The position numbers and the translations under genes are program-made. Below are positions 18,901 to 27,854 of a DNA stretch of 64,000 nucleotides, in pieces. Below the pieces are notes generated by a model. It searched no databases, was not told the origin of the DNA, and saw only the letters and a list, made by a program, of their open reading frames with translations. Position 1 is the first letter of the stretch, and every line of letters begins with the position of its first letter. This DNA is from Lentzea indica (lineage in GTDB: Bacteria; Actinomycetota; Actinomycetes; Mycobacteriales; Pseudonocardiaceae), in NCBI RefSeq assembly GCF_012184385.1, contig NZ_VSRL01000013.1, positions 1-64,000 on the forward strand, written 5' to 3'.

Positions 18901-20382
18901 ATGAGTTGGTGGCGCAACGCATCCATCTACCAGGTCTACCTGCGCAGCTTCGCGGACGGCAACGGCGACGGCATCGGCGACCTGGCCGGCCTCCGCGCCA
19001 AGCTCCAGCACATCGCGAGCCTCGGCTTCGACGCCATCTGGCTGAACCCGTGGTATCCGAGCCCGCTCGCCGACGGCGGCTACGACGTGGCGGACTACCG
19101 CGACATCGAGCCGGTGTTCGGGTCGCTCGCCGACGCGGAGAAGCTCATCGCGGACGCGCACGGGCTGGGCCTGCGGGTGATCATCGACCTCGTCCCCAAC
19201 CACTGCAGCGACCAGCACCCGTGGTTCAAGGACGGACTGTGGGACCGCTTCCACGTCCGTGACGGCGAGGACATCCCGAACGACTGGCAGTCGCGGTTCG
19301 GCGGCCCCGCGTGGAGCAAGCTCGACGACGGCCGCTGGTATCTGCACCTCTACGCCGCGGAGCAGCCGGACTTCAACTGGGAGAACCCTGCCGTCGAGAA
19401 CGAGTTCGAGGACATCCTGCGGTTCTGGCTCGACCGCGGCGTCGACGGGTTCCGCATCGACGTGGCGGACGGACTGGTCAAGGACTTCAGCAGGCCCGAC
19501 GCCGACCAGCCGTACTCCGACCAGGACGGCGTGCACGAGATCTACCGGGAGTGGCGCAGGATCGTCGATTCCTACGACGGCGAGCGCATCCTCGTCGGCG
19601 AGATGTGGCTGCCGGACCCGATCCGGTTCGCCAGGTACCTGCGGCCGGACGAGATGCACAGCGCGTTCAACTTCGACTTCCTCTGCTGCCCGTGGAACGC
19701 GCAGGAGCTGCGGCAGGTCGTCGACGACACGCTGGCCGCGCACGAACCCGTTGGCGCGCCACCGACCTGGGTGCTGTCCAACCACGACGTCACCAGGCAC
19801 GTGACCCGCTACGGCCGCGAGAAGACGGGATTCTCGTTCGCCGACAGGCAGCACGGCGCCCCGACCGACTTCGCACTGGGCACGCGCAGAGCCCGCGCGG
19901 CGATCATGCTCACCGCAGCGCTGCCCGGTGGCGTCTACGTGTACCAGGGCGAGGAACTGGGCCTCTGGGAGGTCGAGGACCTGCCGGACGAGCTGCGCGA
20001 GGACCCGGTCTGGCACCGCTCCGGCTTCACCGACAGGGGCAGGGACGGCTGCCGCGTGCCGCTCCCCTGGTCCGCCGACGACGGCCCGAGCTGGTTGCCG
20101 CAGCCCGGGAACTGGCAGCAGTTCTCGGTGGCGGCCCAGACGGACGACCCTGATTCGATGCTCTCCCTGTACCGCCAGGTGTTCGCGCAGCGACGCGCGA
20201 TCGACGGCGACCTGGAGTGGCTCGACATGGGCGAGAACGTGCTGGCGTTCAAGCGCAACGACCACACCTGCGTCGTCAACCTGTCGGACCGGCCGATCGA
20301 TCTGCCCGCCACGCCAACGTTGTCGAGCATTCCGCTGACCAACGGCCAGCTGCCACCGGACGCGGCAGCCTGGCTCTCGTAA
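18901..20382 (+). CDS. GH13 alpha-glucosidase / oligo-1,6-glucosidase-like
   Basis: A 493-residue cytosolic enzyme that should hydrolyse the imported alpha-glucoside. The four GH13 regions are present: IIDLVPNHCSD (region I), GFRIDVADGLV with the nucleophile Asp (II), ILVGEMWLPD with the acid/base Glu (III) and VLSNHDVTRH with the stabilising Asp (IV). No signal peptide is seen, as expected for an intracellular enzyme acting after uptake. I start at ATG 18901, where a ribosome site GAAAGGACACC precedes it. Substrate choice (trehalose, maltose, isomaltose types) cannot be fixed by eye. Confidence 0.92.
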   Translation: MSWWRNASIYQVYLRSFADGNGDGIGDLAGLRAKLQHIASLGFDAIWLNPWYPSPLADGGYDVADYRDIEPVFGSLADAEKLIADAHGLGLRVIIDLVPNHCSDQHPWFKDGLWDRFHVRDGEDIPNDWQSRFGGPAWSKLDDGRWYLHLYAAEQPDFNWENPAVENEFEDILRFWLDRGVDGFRIDVADGLVKDFSRPDADQPYSDQDGVHEIYREWRRIVDSYDGERILVGEMWLPDPIRFARYLRPDEMHSAFNFDFLCCPWNAQELRQVVDDTLAAHEPVGAPPTWVLSNHDVTRHVTRYGREKTGFSFADRQHGAPTDFALGTRRARAAIMLTAALPGGVYVYQGEELGLWEVEDLPDELREDPVWHRSGFTDRGRDGCRVPLPWSADDGPSWLPQPGNWQQFSVAAQTDDPDSMLSLYRQVFAQRRAIDGDLEWLDMGENVLAFKRNDHTCVVNLSDRPIDLPATPTLSSIPLTNGQLPPDAAAWLS

Positions 20383-20390
20383 CGGGGGTC

Positions 20391-20428
20391 GTGAGTGGTT
20401 GTGGTCTGCGGCGACCACAACCACTCAC
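20391..20428. terminator. Bidirectional terminator hairpin
   Basis: Perfect 16-bp stem GTGAGTGGTTGTGGTC / GACCACAACCACTCAC with a 6-nt loop (20407-20412), placed between the convergent GH13 gene and the ESX-like operon. Confidence 0.85.
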
Positions 20429-20433
20429 GCACA

Positions 20434-21366
20434 TCACCTTGTGGCGTAAGGCGAGTCGTCGACCTTGGCGGCCTCGGTCGGCAGGTTCTTCACGACGCCG
20501 GTCGCGGTGGTGTTCACCGCGCCTGTCGCGATGTTCTCCGCGGCCTCGGTGAAGATCTTCGTGCCATCGGCCGGCAGGCCCTTCGGAACGACCTTGGGAG
20601 TCACGGCCTTCAGCGCGTTCTTGACCTTGTCCAGGACCTCGAAGATCTTGTCGATGACCTTGGACAGGCTGCGCATCGTCTTGATGATCTTGTCGAGCCA
20701 GTCGGAGACCTTCTTGGCCCACTTCATGATCAGCCGGATGCCGTCGGCGATGATGCCCGGCGTCGCGAGCCCGACCGTCAGCAGCGCGGCCGCCGCCCAC
20801 CTGATCAAAGCCTGCACGAGCTCGCTCATCGCCATGGAGATCAGGTCACGCACGATCGTGCGCACCGTCGCGACGGCGACACCCGCACCGGTCAGCGCGG
20901 CGCCGACGCCTTCCGCGGCGATGCCGGCGGCTTTGACGCCCTGCGCTTCCAGCTTCGCCACCGGCGTGTAGGCGGCGACAGCGGCGCCCTGCCACTGAGC
21001 GGTGTCGGCGTCGACGACACGCGCCATCTCCTCGCCGGCCTTCTTCAGATGATCGGCGACGTTGCCCCAGGTGGCCGCGTTCTGGTTGATCACGCCGGGG
21101 TTGCCGGCGAGCGAGTCGAGCATCGACTTCAACGGCTCGACGTGCTCGATGAACCAGGAGAACGCGGACGACAGCAGCGTCCCGAACGGGTCCGTGAGGA
21201 AGCCCAGCGCGTCGATGCCGGCGCCGAGGACGTTGATGCCCGCCTCCGCCCAGTCACCGCGCTGGACCGCGGACACCGCGTCCGCCGCGGGCTCGATCAG
21301 GTTGATGCCGGCCAGCTTGCCCGGAGCGTCCGGGGCCTTGGCCACCAGCGGGTTCGGTGCCGTCAT
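20434..21366 (-). CDS. WXG100/ESX-like large protein, putative type VII secretion target
   Basis: A 310-residue protein starting at ATG 21366, which overlaps the stop of the preceding small ESX-like gene (ATGA). The middle has a helical hairpin with AQWQGAAVAAYTP, a WxG-type turn, preceded by NVADHLKKAGEEMARVVDAD, as in WXG100/PPE-like proteins. A hydrophobic segment (AAALLTVGLATPGIIADG, about 195-215) and a long amphipathic Lys-rich helix region follow. No toxin domain is recognisable in the C-terminus. Secretion by an ESX machine is inferred from the fold and operon; no secretion ATPase (EccC) lies nearby. Confidence 0.65.
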   Translation of the reverse strand: MTAPNPLVAKAPDAPGKLAGINLIEPAADAVSAVQRGDWAEAGINVLGAGIDALGFLTDPFGTLLSSAFSWFIEHVEPLKSMLDSLAGNPGVINQNAATWGNVADHLKKAGEEMARVVDADTAQWQGAAVAAYTPVAKLEAQGVKAAGIAAEGVGAALTGAGVAVATVRTIVRDLISMAMSELVQALIRWAAAALLTVGLATPGIIADGIRLIMKWAKKVSDWLDKIIKTMRSLSKVIDKIFEVLDKVKNALKAVTPKVVPKGLPADGTKIFTEAAENIATGAVNTTATGVVKNLPTEAAKVDDSPYATR

Positions 21367-21704
21367 GACGTCAGCTCCCCGAGCTTCTCGATGATCTTCT
21401 TGAGGTGGCCGTCGATGGCCTCGTCGGTGGCGTCGTACACGTCGGCCATGCCGTTGACGCCGTCCACCGTCGCGTCGAGGACGGCCTTGGAGGTGGCGAT
21501 GGCGGCCTGGCCGGCGGCCTCGACCGTGCCCATGATCGGCTCCAGCAGCGGGCTGCAGAGGATGCCGTACGCGTTGGCGCCGTTGATCTGCGCCTGTCCG
21601 ACGGCCTGCTGCGCCGTCTCGATCTGCTTCACGATGCCGTCCAGCCGGCGCGCGTGGTCGCGCATCGCCTGGGTGTGGACGTTGAACCCGGTCATCGAGA
21701 TCAC
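21363..21704 (-). CDS. Small ESX/EspC-like helical protein
   Basis: A 113-residue all-helical protein (FNVHTQAMRDHARRLDGIVK ... AVLDATVDGVNGMADVYDAT) resembling the ESX-secreted EspC/WXG100-like proteins that heterodimerise with larger partners. The start overlaps the stop of the YbaB gene and the end overlaps the 310-residue gene, so the three are expressed together. There is no signal peptide. The assignment rests on length, helical pattern and context. Confidence 0.65.
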   Translation of the reverse strand: MISMTGFNVHTQAMRDHARRLDGIVKQIETAQQAVGQAQINGANAYGILCSPLLEPIMGTVEAAGQAAIATSKAVLDATVDGVNGMADVYDATDEAIDGHLKKIIEKLGELTS

Positions 21705-22162
21705 CAGCCCTTGTCGTCGCGGGCGAAGTTGTGCCCGCCGAAGTCGTCGTCATCGGAAGGACCGGAAGGCCTGCGAGGAGCGGGATCCTCCGGCTCGGGC
21801 TCCGGGAAGCGCTCGTGGTAGCCGCCCATCAGCGCGTCCATGGTCGCGGAGTCGCCGCCGAGGATCGGCGTCATGACCTCCTGCATCTTGGCCGCGATCT
21901 GCGCCTGGGCGGTGCGCATCGCGCCGAGGATCTCGGCGGACAGCTGCGCGGGCTGCTTGCGCAACGCCGCGTCGGTCAGGTCCAGTGCCGAGACGACACC
22001 GTTCTGGTCGACCGTGACGGACACCGAGCCGTCAGAAGAACGCTGGGTCACCTTGACCGCGTTCGCGACCTGCTTCATCTCGTCGGCCTGCTTGAGCTTG
22101 GCCTGGATCTGCTCGTTCCACTGACGCATCATCGCGTCGGGATCAGCCGCTGCCGGATTCAT
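21701..22162 (-). CDS. YbaB/EbfC-family nucleoid-associated-like protein
   Basis: A 153-residue protein. Residues 1-100 match the YbaB/EbfC fold: a long N-terminal helix with MMRQWNEQIQAKLKQADEMK, then the beta sheet VKVTQRSSDGSVSVTVDQNG and the closing helices. The acidic, disordered C-terminal tail (about 118-153, rich in Pro/Glu/Asp) is an addition. YbaB proteins bind DNA in recF/dnaX contexts. In actinobacteria, divergent copies sit in ESX-like operons with unknown, possibly chaperone-like, roles. It is the second gene of this four-gene cassette. Confidence 0.8.
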   Translation of the reverse strand: MNPAAADPDAMMRQWNEQIQAKLKQADEMKQVANAVKVTQRSSDGSVSVTVDQNGVVSALDLTDAALRKQPAQLSAEILGAMRTAQAQIAAKMQEVMTPILGGDSATMDALMGGYHERFPEPEPEDPAPRRPSGPSDDDDFGGHNFARDDKGW

Positions 22163-22633
22163 CTACTCCCTCTCCTGTGCTTTCTTGCGACGGGAAGCCA
22201 CGGTGCCGAGAACGGCCAGCGCCCCGATTCCACCGATTCCCACGCCCCCGAGCAGCGAGCCGAGGCCCAGTACCACGCTCGGTTCGAAATCGGCTCGATA
22301 CACCGGCGGGTTGCCAGAACCGTTGCGGACCTTGCTCTCGCCCCGTTGCACCACCGGCACTTCCTTGTCGGCCGGGGTGAGCTGGCCCGGTTCGGCCGTC
22401 ACTCGCGTCCGCGTCCCGCTCTCCCACTCCACGTCGGCCTGGCAGATCCACCAGGTGCCGAAGCCGTGCCTGCTGACAGGTCCCCTGCTCGTGCAGCCGG
22501 CGACGCGCGCGACGCCCCGGTCCGCGACGGCCGTGGTCGCCGCCGTCGGCTCGTACGCCGAGAAACCGGTCATCCCCAGCAACGCGCCACATCCCAAGAT
22601 CGCCAGAGCGAACAGACCCGCGACCCACTTCAT
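22163..22633 (-). CDS. Membrane protein, first gene of the ESX-like cassette
   Basis: A 156-residue protein starting at ATG 22633. One N-terminal helix (KWVAGLFALAILGCGALLGM), an extracytoplasmic region of about 80 residues with Cys in VAGCTS and WWICQADVEW, which may form a disulfide, and a C-terminal helix (VLGLGSLLGGVGIGGIGALA) ending RRKKAQERE. I do not recognise a named family with certainty. Its stop directly abuts the YbaB start (22162), which argues that it belongs to the cassette. Confidence 0.65.
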   Translation of the reverse strand: MKWVAGLFALAILGCGALLGMTGFSAYEPTAATTAVADRGVARVAGCTSRGPVSRHGFGTWWICQADVEWESGTRTRVTAEPGQLTPADKEVPVVQRGESKVRNGSGNPPVYRADFEPSVVLGLGSLLGGVGIGGIGALAVLGTVASRRKKAQERE

Positions 22634-22823
22634 GCGTCTTGCCCCCTCTTCGCCCCTGTTCGACTTCGTCCCGTCCCGTCCGGTTCCACCGAATTCAGCA
22701 GGCGCCTGGAGGCCATCCGGGCACATCGGCGGGGCGGTTCGGGCGTGCCCAGTCTGGTCGACCTGCGTGAAAGGTGCGTCACACACGGCGAGCCGGGCAA
22801 AAATCGGGCAGGATTTCACTCAG

Positions 22824-22841
22824 TTGTGGCACCGGCCACAA
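22824..22841. promoter_or_regulatory. Inverted repeat upstream of deoR-family gene
   Basis: TTGTGGC-ACCG-GCCACAA lies in the 275-nt gap between the divergent cassette and the DeoR-type regulator, 67 nt before its start. It is a plausible operator. Confidence 0.5.
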
Positions 22842-22908
22842 TGTTTCGAGGGTGTTTCATCTATGCACAGCCCGAACGGGCAACCCAAGAGCCGAATGGG
22901 CAGGTGTC

Positions 22909-23670
22909 ATGCGAGCCGAGGAACGCAAACGGCGCATCCTGGCCAGGGCCCGCGCCGACGGCCGCGTCGACGTGGTGGAGATGGCGCAGGAACTGCGCGT
23001 CGCACCCGAAACGGTCAGGCGCGACCTGCGCGTGCTCGACGAGCACGGCCTGGTGCGCCGCACGCACGGCGGCGGGGTCCCGGTGGAGAGCGCCGGCTTC
23101 GAGACCGGGCTCCGGTTCCGCGCCGGGTCGCACGTGCCGGAGAAACGGCGCATCGCGAAGGCCGCCGCCGAACGGATCGACGACGCCGAGACCGTGTTCA
23201 TCGACGAGGGCTACACCCCGCAGCTCGTCGCCGAGGCGTTGCCCACGTCCAACCCGCTCACGATCATCACCGCGTCGCTGCCGACCGCGGCGGCGATGTC
23301 CGAGCACCCGTCGTGCACCGTCCTGCTGCTGGGCGGCCGGGTGCGCGGGCACACACTGGCCACAGTGGACCACTGGACCACCAGGATGCTCGGCGAGATG
23401 GTCATCGACCTCGCCTACATCGGTGCCAACGGCATTTCCCGCGAGCACGGCCTGACCACACCCGACCCCGCGGTCGGCGCGGTGAAGGCCAAGGCGCTCA
23501 GCGCGTCCCGGCGGAAGATCTTCGTCGGGGTGCACACGAAGTTCGGCGTGTCCAGCTTCCACCGGTTCGCCGAGGTCGCCGACCTTGAAGCGATCGTCAC
23601 CGACTCCGGCTTGTCCGCACACGAGGCCCACCGCTACACCCTCCTCGGTCCCAAGGTCATCCGAGCCTGA
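22909..23670 (+). CDS. DeoR/GlpR-family transcriptional regulator
   Basis: A 253-residue repressor. The N-terminal DeoR helix-turn-helix reads RAEERKRRILARARADGRVD, VVEMAQELRVAPETVRRDLR, VLDEHGLVRRTHGGGVPVES. The C-terminal DeoR sensor domain binds phosphorylated sugars, with the IDEGYTPQLVAEAL, GGRVRGHTLATVD and IGANGISREHGLTTPDP motifs. I start at ATG 22909 because the HTH begins there. It lies 73 nt upstream of the ABC operon with the polyol dehydrogenase, which it most likely controls. Confidence 0.9.
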   Translation: MRAEERKRRILARARADGRVDVVEMAQELRVAPETVRRDLRVLDEHGLVRRTHGGGVPVESAGFETGLRFRAGSHVPEKRRIAKAAAERIDDAETVFIDEGYTPQLVAEALPTSNPLTIITASLPTAAAMSEHPSCTVLLLGGRVRGHTLATVDHWTTRMLGEMVIDLAYIGANGISREHGLTTPDPAVGAVKAKALSASRRKIFVGVHTKFGVSSFHRFAEVADLEAIVTDSGLSAHEAHRYTLLGPKVIRA

Positions 23671-23743
23671 TCTCCCCCACTTTCGGACGCGGTACGTCAC
23701 CTGTCTTCAGCGCGCCCGAAAATCCCCCGGAAAGGAAACGACG

Positions 23744-25078
23744 ATGTCGTCGATCCGCACACTCGGTGCCGCCACCGCTGTGTTGCTCCTGGCCTCCGCC
23801 TGCTCCGGCGCTGGAGGTGGCGGGGGTGGCTCCGACTCGGTGAACGTGCTGATGGTGAACAACCCGCAGATGCAGGACCTCCAGAAGCTCACCGCCGACA
23901 ACTTCACCAAGGACACCGGCATCAAGGTGAACTTCACCGTGCTGCCCGAGAACGACGTCCGCGACAAGATCAGCCAGGACTTCTCCAGCCAGGCAGGGCA
24001 GTACGACGTCGCGACGATCTCCAACTACGAGACGCCGATGTACGCCAAGAACGGCTGGCTCGCACCGATGGACGACTTCGTGTCCAAGGACAGCGCGTTC
24101 GACCAGGCCGACATCCTCCCGCCGATCAAGCAGTCGCTGACCGCGGCGGACGGCAAGGTGTACGCGCAGCCGTTCTACGGCGAGTCGTCGTTCCTCATGT
24201 ACCGCAAGGACCTCTTCGAGGCCAAGGGCATCACGATGCCGGAGAAGCCGACGTGGCAGCAGGTCGCGGAGGCTGCGCAGAAGGTCGCCACGCCGGAGGT
24301 CCGCGGCATCTGCCTGCGCGGCCAGCCCGGCTGGGGCCAGGTGATGGCGCCGCTGACGACGGTCGTGAACACCTTCGGCGGCACGTGGTTCACCAAGGAC
24401 TGGCAGGCGCAGCTCAACGCGCCGGAGTTCAAGGAGGCCACCAAGTTCTACGTCGACCTCGTCCGCAACTACGGCGAGGCGGGCGCCCCGCAGGCCGGGT
24501 TCGCCGAGTGCCTCAACAACATGACGCAGGGCAAGGTCGCGATGTGGTACGACGCCACGGTCGCCGCCGGTCTGCTGGAGGCCGACGACTCGCCGATCAA
24601 GGGCAAGCTCGGCTTCGCGCAGGCACCGGTCGTGAAGACCGACACCTCCGGCTGGCTCTACACCTGGGCGTTCGGCATCCAGAAGGCGTCGAAGAAGCAG
24701 GAACAGGCCTGGAAGTTCATCTCGTGGGCGTCCGGCAAGGGTTACGAGGAACTGGTCGGCAAGAACCTCGGCTGGTCGAAGGTGCCGGACGGCAAGCGTT
24801 CGTCGACCTACCAGCGCGCCGAGTACAAGCAGTCCTCCGGCTCGTTCTCCGCGCAGGCGGAGGCCGCGATCAAGGGCGCGAAGCCGCTCGACCCCGGCGT
24901 GCAGCCGCGGCCGGCGCCGGGCATCCAGTTCGTCGGCATCCCCGAGTTCACCGACCTCGGAACCCAGGTGTCGCAGCAGATCAGCTCGGCCATCGCGGGC
25001 GCCACCTCGGTGGACGACGCGCTGAACAACTCGCAGCAACTGGCCGAGAAGGTCGCAGCGAAGTACAAGGGGCAGTGA
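23744..25078 (+). CDS. ABC polyol/sugar-binding lipoprotein
   Basis: A 444-residue solute-binding lipoprotein (family 1). The signal peptide SSIRTLGAATAVLLLASACS carries the lipobox SAC, followed by a Gly-rich linker. The body shows VNVLMVNNPQMQDLQKLTAD, YDVATISNYETPMYAKNGWL and GKVYAQPFYGESSFLMYRKD, as in SmoE/MtlE-type polyol-binding proteins. Start chosen at ATG 23744 with ribosome site GGAAAGGAAACG. The next gene starts 1 nt past the stop. The downstream medium-chain dehydrogenase suggests a sugar alcohol as ligand. Confidence 0.92.
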   Translation: MSSIRTLGAATAVLLLASACSGAGGGGGGSDSVNVLMVNNPQMQDLQKLTADNFTKDTGIKVNFTVLPENDVRDKISQDFSSQAGQYDVATISNYETPMYAKNGWLAPMDDFVSKDSAFDQADILPPIKQSLTAADGKVYAQPFYGESSFLMYRKDLFEAKGITMPEKPTWQQVAEAAQKVATPEVRGICLRGQPGWGQVMAPLTTVVNTFGGTWFTKDWQAQLNAPEFKEATKFYVDLVRNYGEAGAPQAGFAECLNNMTQGKVAMWYDATVAAGLLEADDSPIKGKLGFAQAPVVKTDTSGWLYTWAFGIQKASKKQEQAWKFISWASGKGYEELVGKNLGWSKVPDGKRSSTYQRAEYKQSSGSFSAQAEAAIKGAKPLDPGVQPRPAPGIQFVGIPEFTDLGTQVSQQISSAIAGATSVDDALNNSQQLAEKVAAKYKGQ

Positions 25079-25079
25079 G

Positions 25080-26009
25080 ATGGCGGTCCTGACGCGGGAG
25101 CGGTCGGTCGTGGACCGGCCGCCTCCCGCCCCCCGCAACAAATACCCGAAGTGGGCGAGGCGGGCGCCGTTGCTGCCCGCGCTCATCTTCCTGATCATCG
25201 TGACGCAGCTGCCGTTCGTGGCGACGCTGGTCATCTCGTTCATGAAGTGGAACTCGCTCGACCCGGCAGGTCGCGGGTTCGCCGGGTTCGACAACTACGT
25301 CAACGTGTTCACCGACCCCGACCTGCGGTCCTCTGTCGTCAACACGATCGTGCTGACGGCGTCGGTGGTGCTGATCAGTCTTGTGCTCGGACTCGGTCTG
25401 GCTCTGTTGCTGGACAAGAAGTTCAAGGGTCGCGGTTTCGTCAGGACGATGCTGATCGCGCCGTTCCTGGTCGTGCCCGTCGCGGCGGCGCTGATCTGGA
25501 AGCACGTGCTCTACAACCCGGAGTACGGCCTGTTCAACGGCATCCTGAACTGGCTGGGCTTCGACGCCCAGCCGGACTGGATCAGCACCATGCCGATGAC
25601 CGCCGTGGTGGCGTCGCTGGTGTGGCAGTGGACGCCGTTCATGATGCTGATCCTGCTGGCGGGGTTGCAGAGCAAGCCGATCGAACCCGTTGAGGCCGCC
25701 AGGATCGACGGGGCCTCGCCGTTCCAGATCTTCCGGTACCTGACGTTCCCGCACCTGCGGCAGTACCTGGAGCTCGGCGGGCTGCTCGGCTCCATCTACA
25801 TCGTGCAGAACTTCGACGCGGTCTTCACGATCACGTCCGGTGGTCTGGGCACGGCGAACCTGCCGTACATGATCTACCAGACCTTCTACCAGGCCCACGA
25901 GTACGGCGAGGCGTCCGCGGCCGGTGTGATCGTGGTCGCCGGGTCGATCCTCATCGCGACCTTCGCGCTGCGCGTGGTGTCCTCGCTGTTCAAGGAGGAG
26001 GCACGATGA
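25080..26009 (+). CDS. ABC transporter permease (polyol type, MalF-like)
   Basis: A 309-residue membrane protein with six helices after a basic N-terminus. The EAA loop is EPVEAARIDGASPFQIFRYL (about 203-222). Its stop overlaps the next permease (ATGA). The cassette has no ATPase gene. Confidence 0.92.
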   Translation: MAVLTRERSVVDRPPPAPRNKYPKWARRAPLLPALIFLIIVTQLPFVATLVISFMKWNSLDPAGRGFAGFDNYVNVFTDPDLRSSVVNTIVLTASVVLISLVLGLGLALLLDKKFKGRGFVRTMLIAPFLVVPVAAALIWKHVLYNPEYGLFNGILNWLGFDAQPDWISTMPMTAVVASLVWQWTPFMMLILLAGLQSKPIEPVEAARIDGASPFQIFRYLTFPHLRQYLELGGLLGSIYIVQNFDAVFTITSGGLGTANLPYMIYQTFYQAHEYGEASAAGVIVVAGSILIATFALRVVSSLFKEEAR

Positions 26010-26806
26010 GCCGGATTTGGGGTGTGCTCGCCTGGTTCGCCGGCATCGTGTTCTTCGCGCCGGTGGCCTGGATGTTCCTGACCTCGCTGCACAGCGAGTC
26101 GGACGCGGCCACGAACCCGCCGTCCCTCGCGGCGCCGCTGACCTTGGACGGCTACACGGAGTTCTTCAACAGCGGTGCGTGGCCACCATTGATCAACTCG
26201 TTCTCCGCCTCGATCGGATCGACGATCATCGTGCTGCTGCTGGCGATTCCCGCCGCGTACGCGTTGTCGATCAAGCCGGTGGAGAAGTGGACCGATGTCC
26301 TGTTCTTCTTCCTGTCCACCAAGATGATGCCGGTCGTCGCGGCGCTTCTGCCGATCTACCTGATCGCGCAGTTCGCCGGGATGCTCGACAACATCTCGTT
26401 CCTGACGTTGCTGTACTGCTCGATGAACCTGCCGATCGCGGTGTGGCTCATGCGGTCGTTCCTGTCCGAGGTGCCGCGCGAGATCCTCGAGGCCGCTGCG
26501 ATCGACGGTGCCGGGCTGATCACGATCCTGCGCAGGGTGGTGGCACCCATCGCGATGCCCGGTATCGCCGCGACCGCGTTGATCTGCTTCATCTTCAGCT
26601 GGAACGAGCTGCTGTTCGCGCGGGTGCTGACCGGCGTCGTCGCCGGCACGGCTCCCGTGTACCTGACCGGGTTCGTCACGTCGCAGGGCCTGTTCCTGGC
26701 CAAGGTCTGCGCCGCGGCGGTCGTGGTCTCTCTGCCGGTGCTGATCGCCGGGTTCGCCGCCCAGGACAAGCTGGTCCAGGGCCTGTCGTTGGGAGCAGTC
26801 AAGTGA
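26006..26806 (+). CDS. ABC transporter permease (polyol type, MalG-like)
   Basis: A 266-residue membrane protein with six helices and EAA loop EILEAAAIDGAGLITILRRV (about 158-177). It forms the second half of the importer channel. The stop overlaps the GTG start of the dehydrogenase gene (GTGA), so all four genes are one operon. Confidence 0.92.
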   Translation: MSRIWGVLAWFAGIVFFAPVAWMFLTSLHSESDAATNPPSLAAPLTLDGYTEFFNSGAWPPLINSFSASIGSTIIVLLLAIPAAYALSIKPVEKWTDVLFFFLSTKMMPVVAALLPIYLIAQFAGMLDNISFLTLLYCSMNLPIAVWLMRSFLSEVPREILEAAAIDGAGLITILRRVVAPIAMPGIAATALICFIFSWNELLFARVLTGVVAGTAPVYLTGFVTSQGLFLAKVCAAAVVVSLPVLIAGFAAQDKLVQGLSLGAVK

Positions 26807-27792
26807 AAGCAGCAGTGATCACCGGCGTCGGGTCCGTCGAAGTGACCACTGTGGACGATCCGTCCTGTGGACCGCGTGAGGTCGTCGTGGACGTGGCGGC
26901 CTGCGGGTTGTGCGGAACGGATCTGCACATCCTGCAGGGCGAGTTCGCTCCGACCCTGCCGGTCGTGCCTGGCCACGAGTTCGCCGGCACGATCGTGGAG
27001 ATCGGTTCCCAGGTCAACGAGTTGCGCGTCGGTGACCGGGTGGCGGTGGACCCGTCGTTGTACTGCCACGAGTGCCGGTACTGCCGGGCCGGCCGGAACA
27101 ACCTGTGCGAGCGCTGGGCCGCCATCGGCGTCACGACCTCCGGCGGCGCTGCCGAGTTCGCGGTGGCTCCCGTGGCCAACTGCGTCCGGTTGCCCGACCA
27201 CGTGCGGACCGAGGACGCGGCGTTGATCGAACCGCTGTCGTGCGCGGTGCGCGGCTACGACGTGCTGCGCTCCCAGATGGCGTCACGGGTGCTGATCTAC
27301 GGCTCGGGCACCATGGGCCTGATGATGTTGCAGCTCGGCAAGCTCACCGGCGCGTCGTCGATCGAGGTCGTCGACCTGAACGCGGACAGGCTGGAAACAG
27401 CGGTGAAGCTCGGCGTCACGGCGGTGGCGGGATCGGCGGACGAGCTGGACCGGCCGGAGGGCTGGGACGTCGTCATCGACGCCACCGGCAACGAGAAGGC
27501 CATCCAGGACGGCCTCGGCCGGGTCGCCAAGGGCGGCACGTTCCTCCAGTTCGGTGTCTCCGACTACTCGGCACGGGTGAGCATCGAGCCGTACAGGATC
27601 TACAACCAGGAGATCACCATCACCGGCTCGATGGCGGTGCTGCACTCGTTCGAACGGGCGGCGGACCTCTTCGCGACCGGAGTGCTCGACCCCGAGATCT
27701 TCATCAGTGACCGGGTGCCATTGGACAACTACGCGGGGGCGTTGGACCAGTTCAAAGCCGGTAAGGGCCGCAAGATCCAGGTCCTGCCGTGA
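26803..27792 (+). CDS. Zinc-dependent medium-chain alcohol (polyol) dehydrogenase
   Basis: A 329-residue cytosolic MDR enzyme. It has the catalytic zinc motif ACGLCGTDLHILQGEF (Cys) and GHEFAGTIVEIG (His-Glu), the structural zinc cysteines CHECRYCRAGRNNLCERW, and the NAD Rossmann motif LIYGSGTMGLMMLQLGK with an acidic residue after strand 2 (EVVDLNADRL), favouring NAD. It likely oxidises the imported polyol, in the manner of sorbitol or xylitol dehydrogenases. Start GTG 26803 overlaps the permease stop. Confidence 0.92.
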   Translation: MKAAVITGVGSVEVTTVDDPSCGPREVVVDVAACGLCGTDLHILQGEFAPTLPVVPGHEFAGTIVEIGSQVNELRVGDRVAVDPSLYCHECRYCRAGRNNLCERWAAIGVTTSGGAAEFAVAPVANCVRLPDHVRTEDAALIEPLSCAVRGYDVLRSQMASRVLIYGSGTMGLMMLQLGKLTGASSIEVVDLNADRLETAVKLGVTAVAGSADELDRPEGWDVVIDATGNEKAIQDGLGRVAKGGTFLQFGVSDYSARVSIEPYRIYNQEITITGSMAVLHSFERAADLFATGVLDPEIFISDRVPLDNYAGALDQFKAGKGRKIQVLP

Positions 27793-27807
27793 AATGAGCG
27801 GAACGAT

Positions 27808-27841
27808 CGTGAGCACTCGTGTATCCAGACGAGTGCTCACG
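27808..27841 (+). terminator. Hairpin after the dehydrogenase gene
   Basis: Perfect 13-bp stem CGTGAGCACTCGT (27808-27820) / ACGAGTGCTCACG (27829-27841), beginning 15 nt after the operon stop and ending 13 nt before the next small gene. It terminates the polyol operon and may also lie in the leader of the following gene. Confidence 0.75.
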
Positions 27842-27854
27842 ACTCCTTCCAGAC

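Noticed and set aside
22634-22819. Longer start for the 156-residue membrane protein
   Set aside because: Adds 62 residues without signal character upstream of a good membrane start at 22633.
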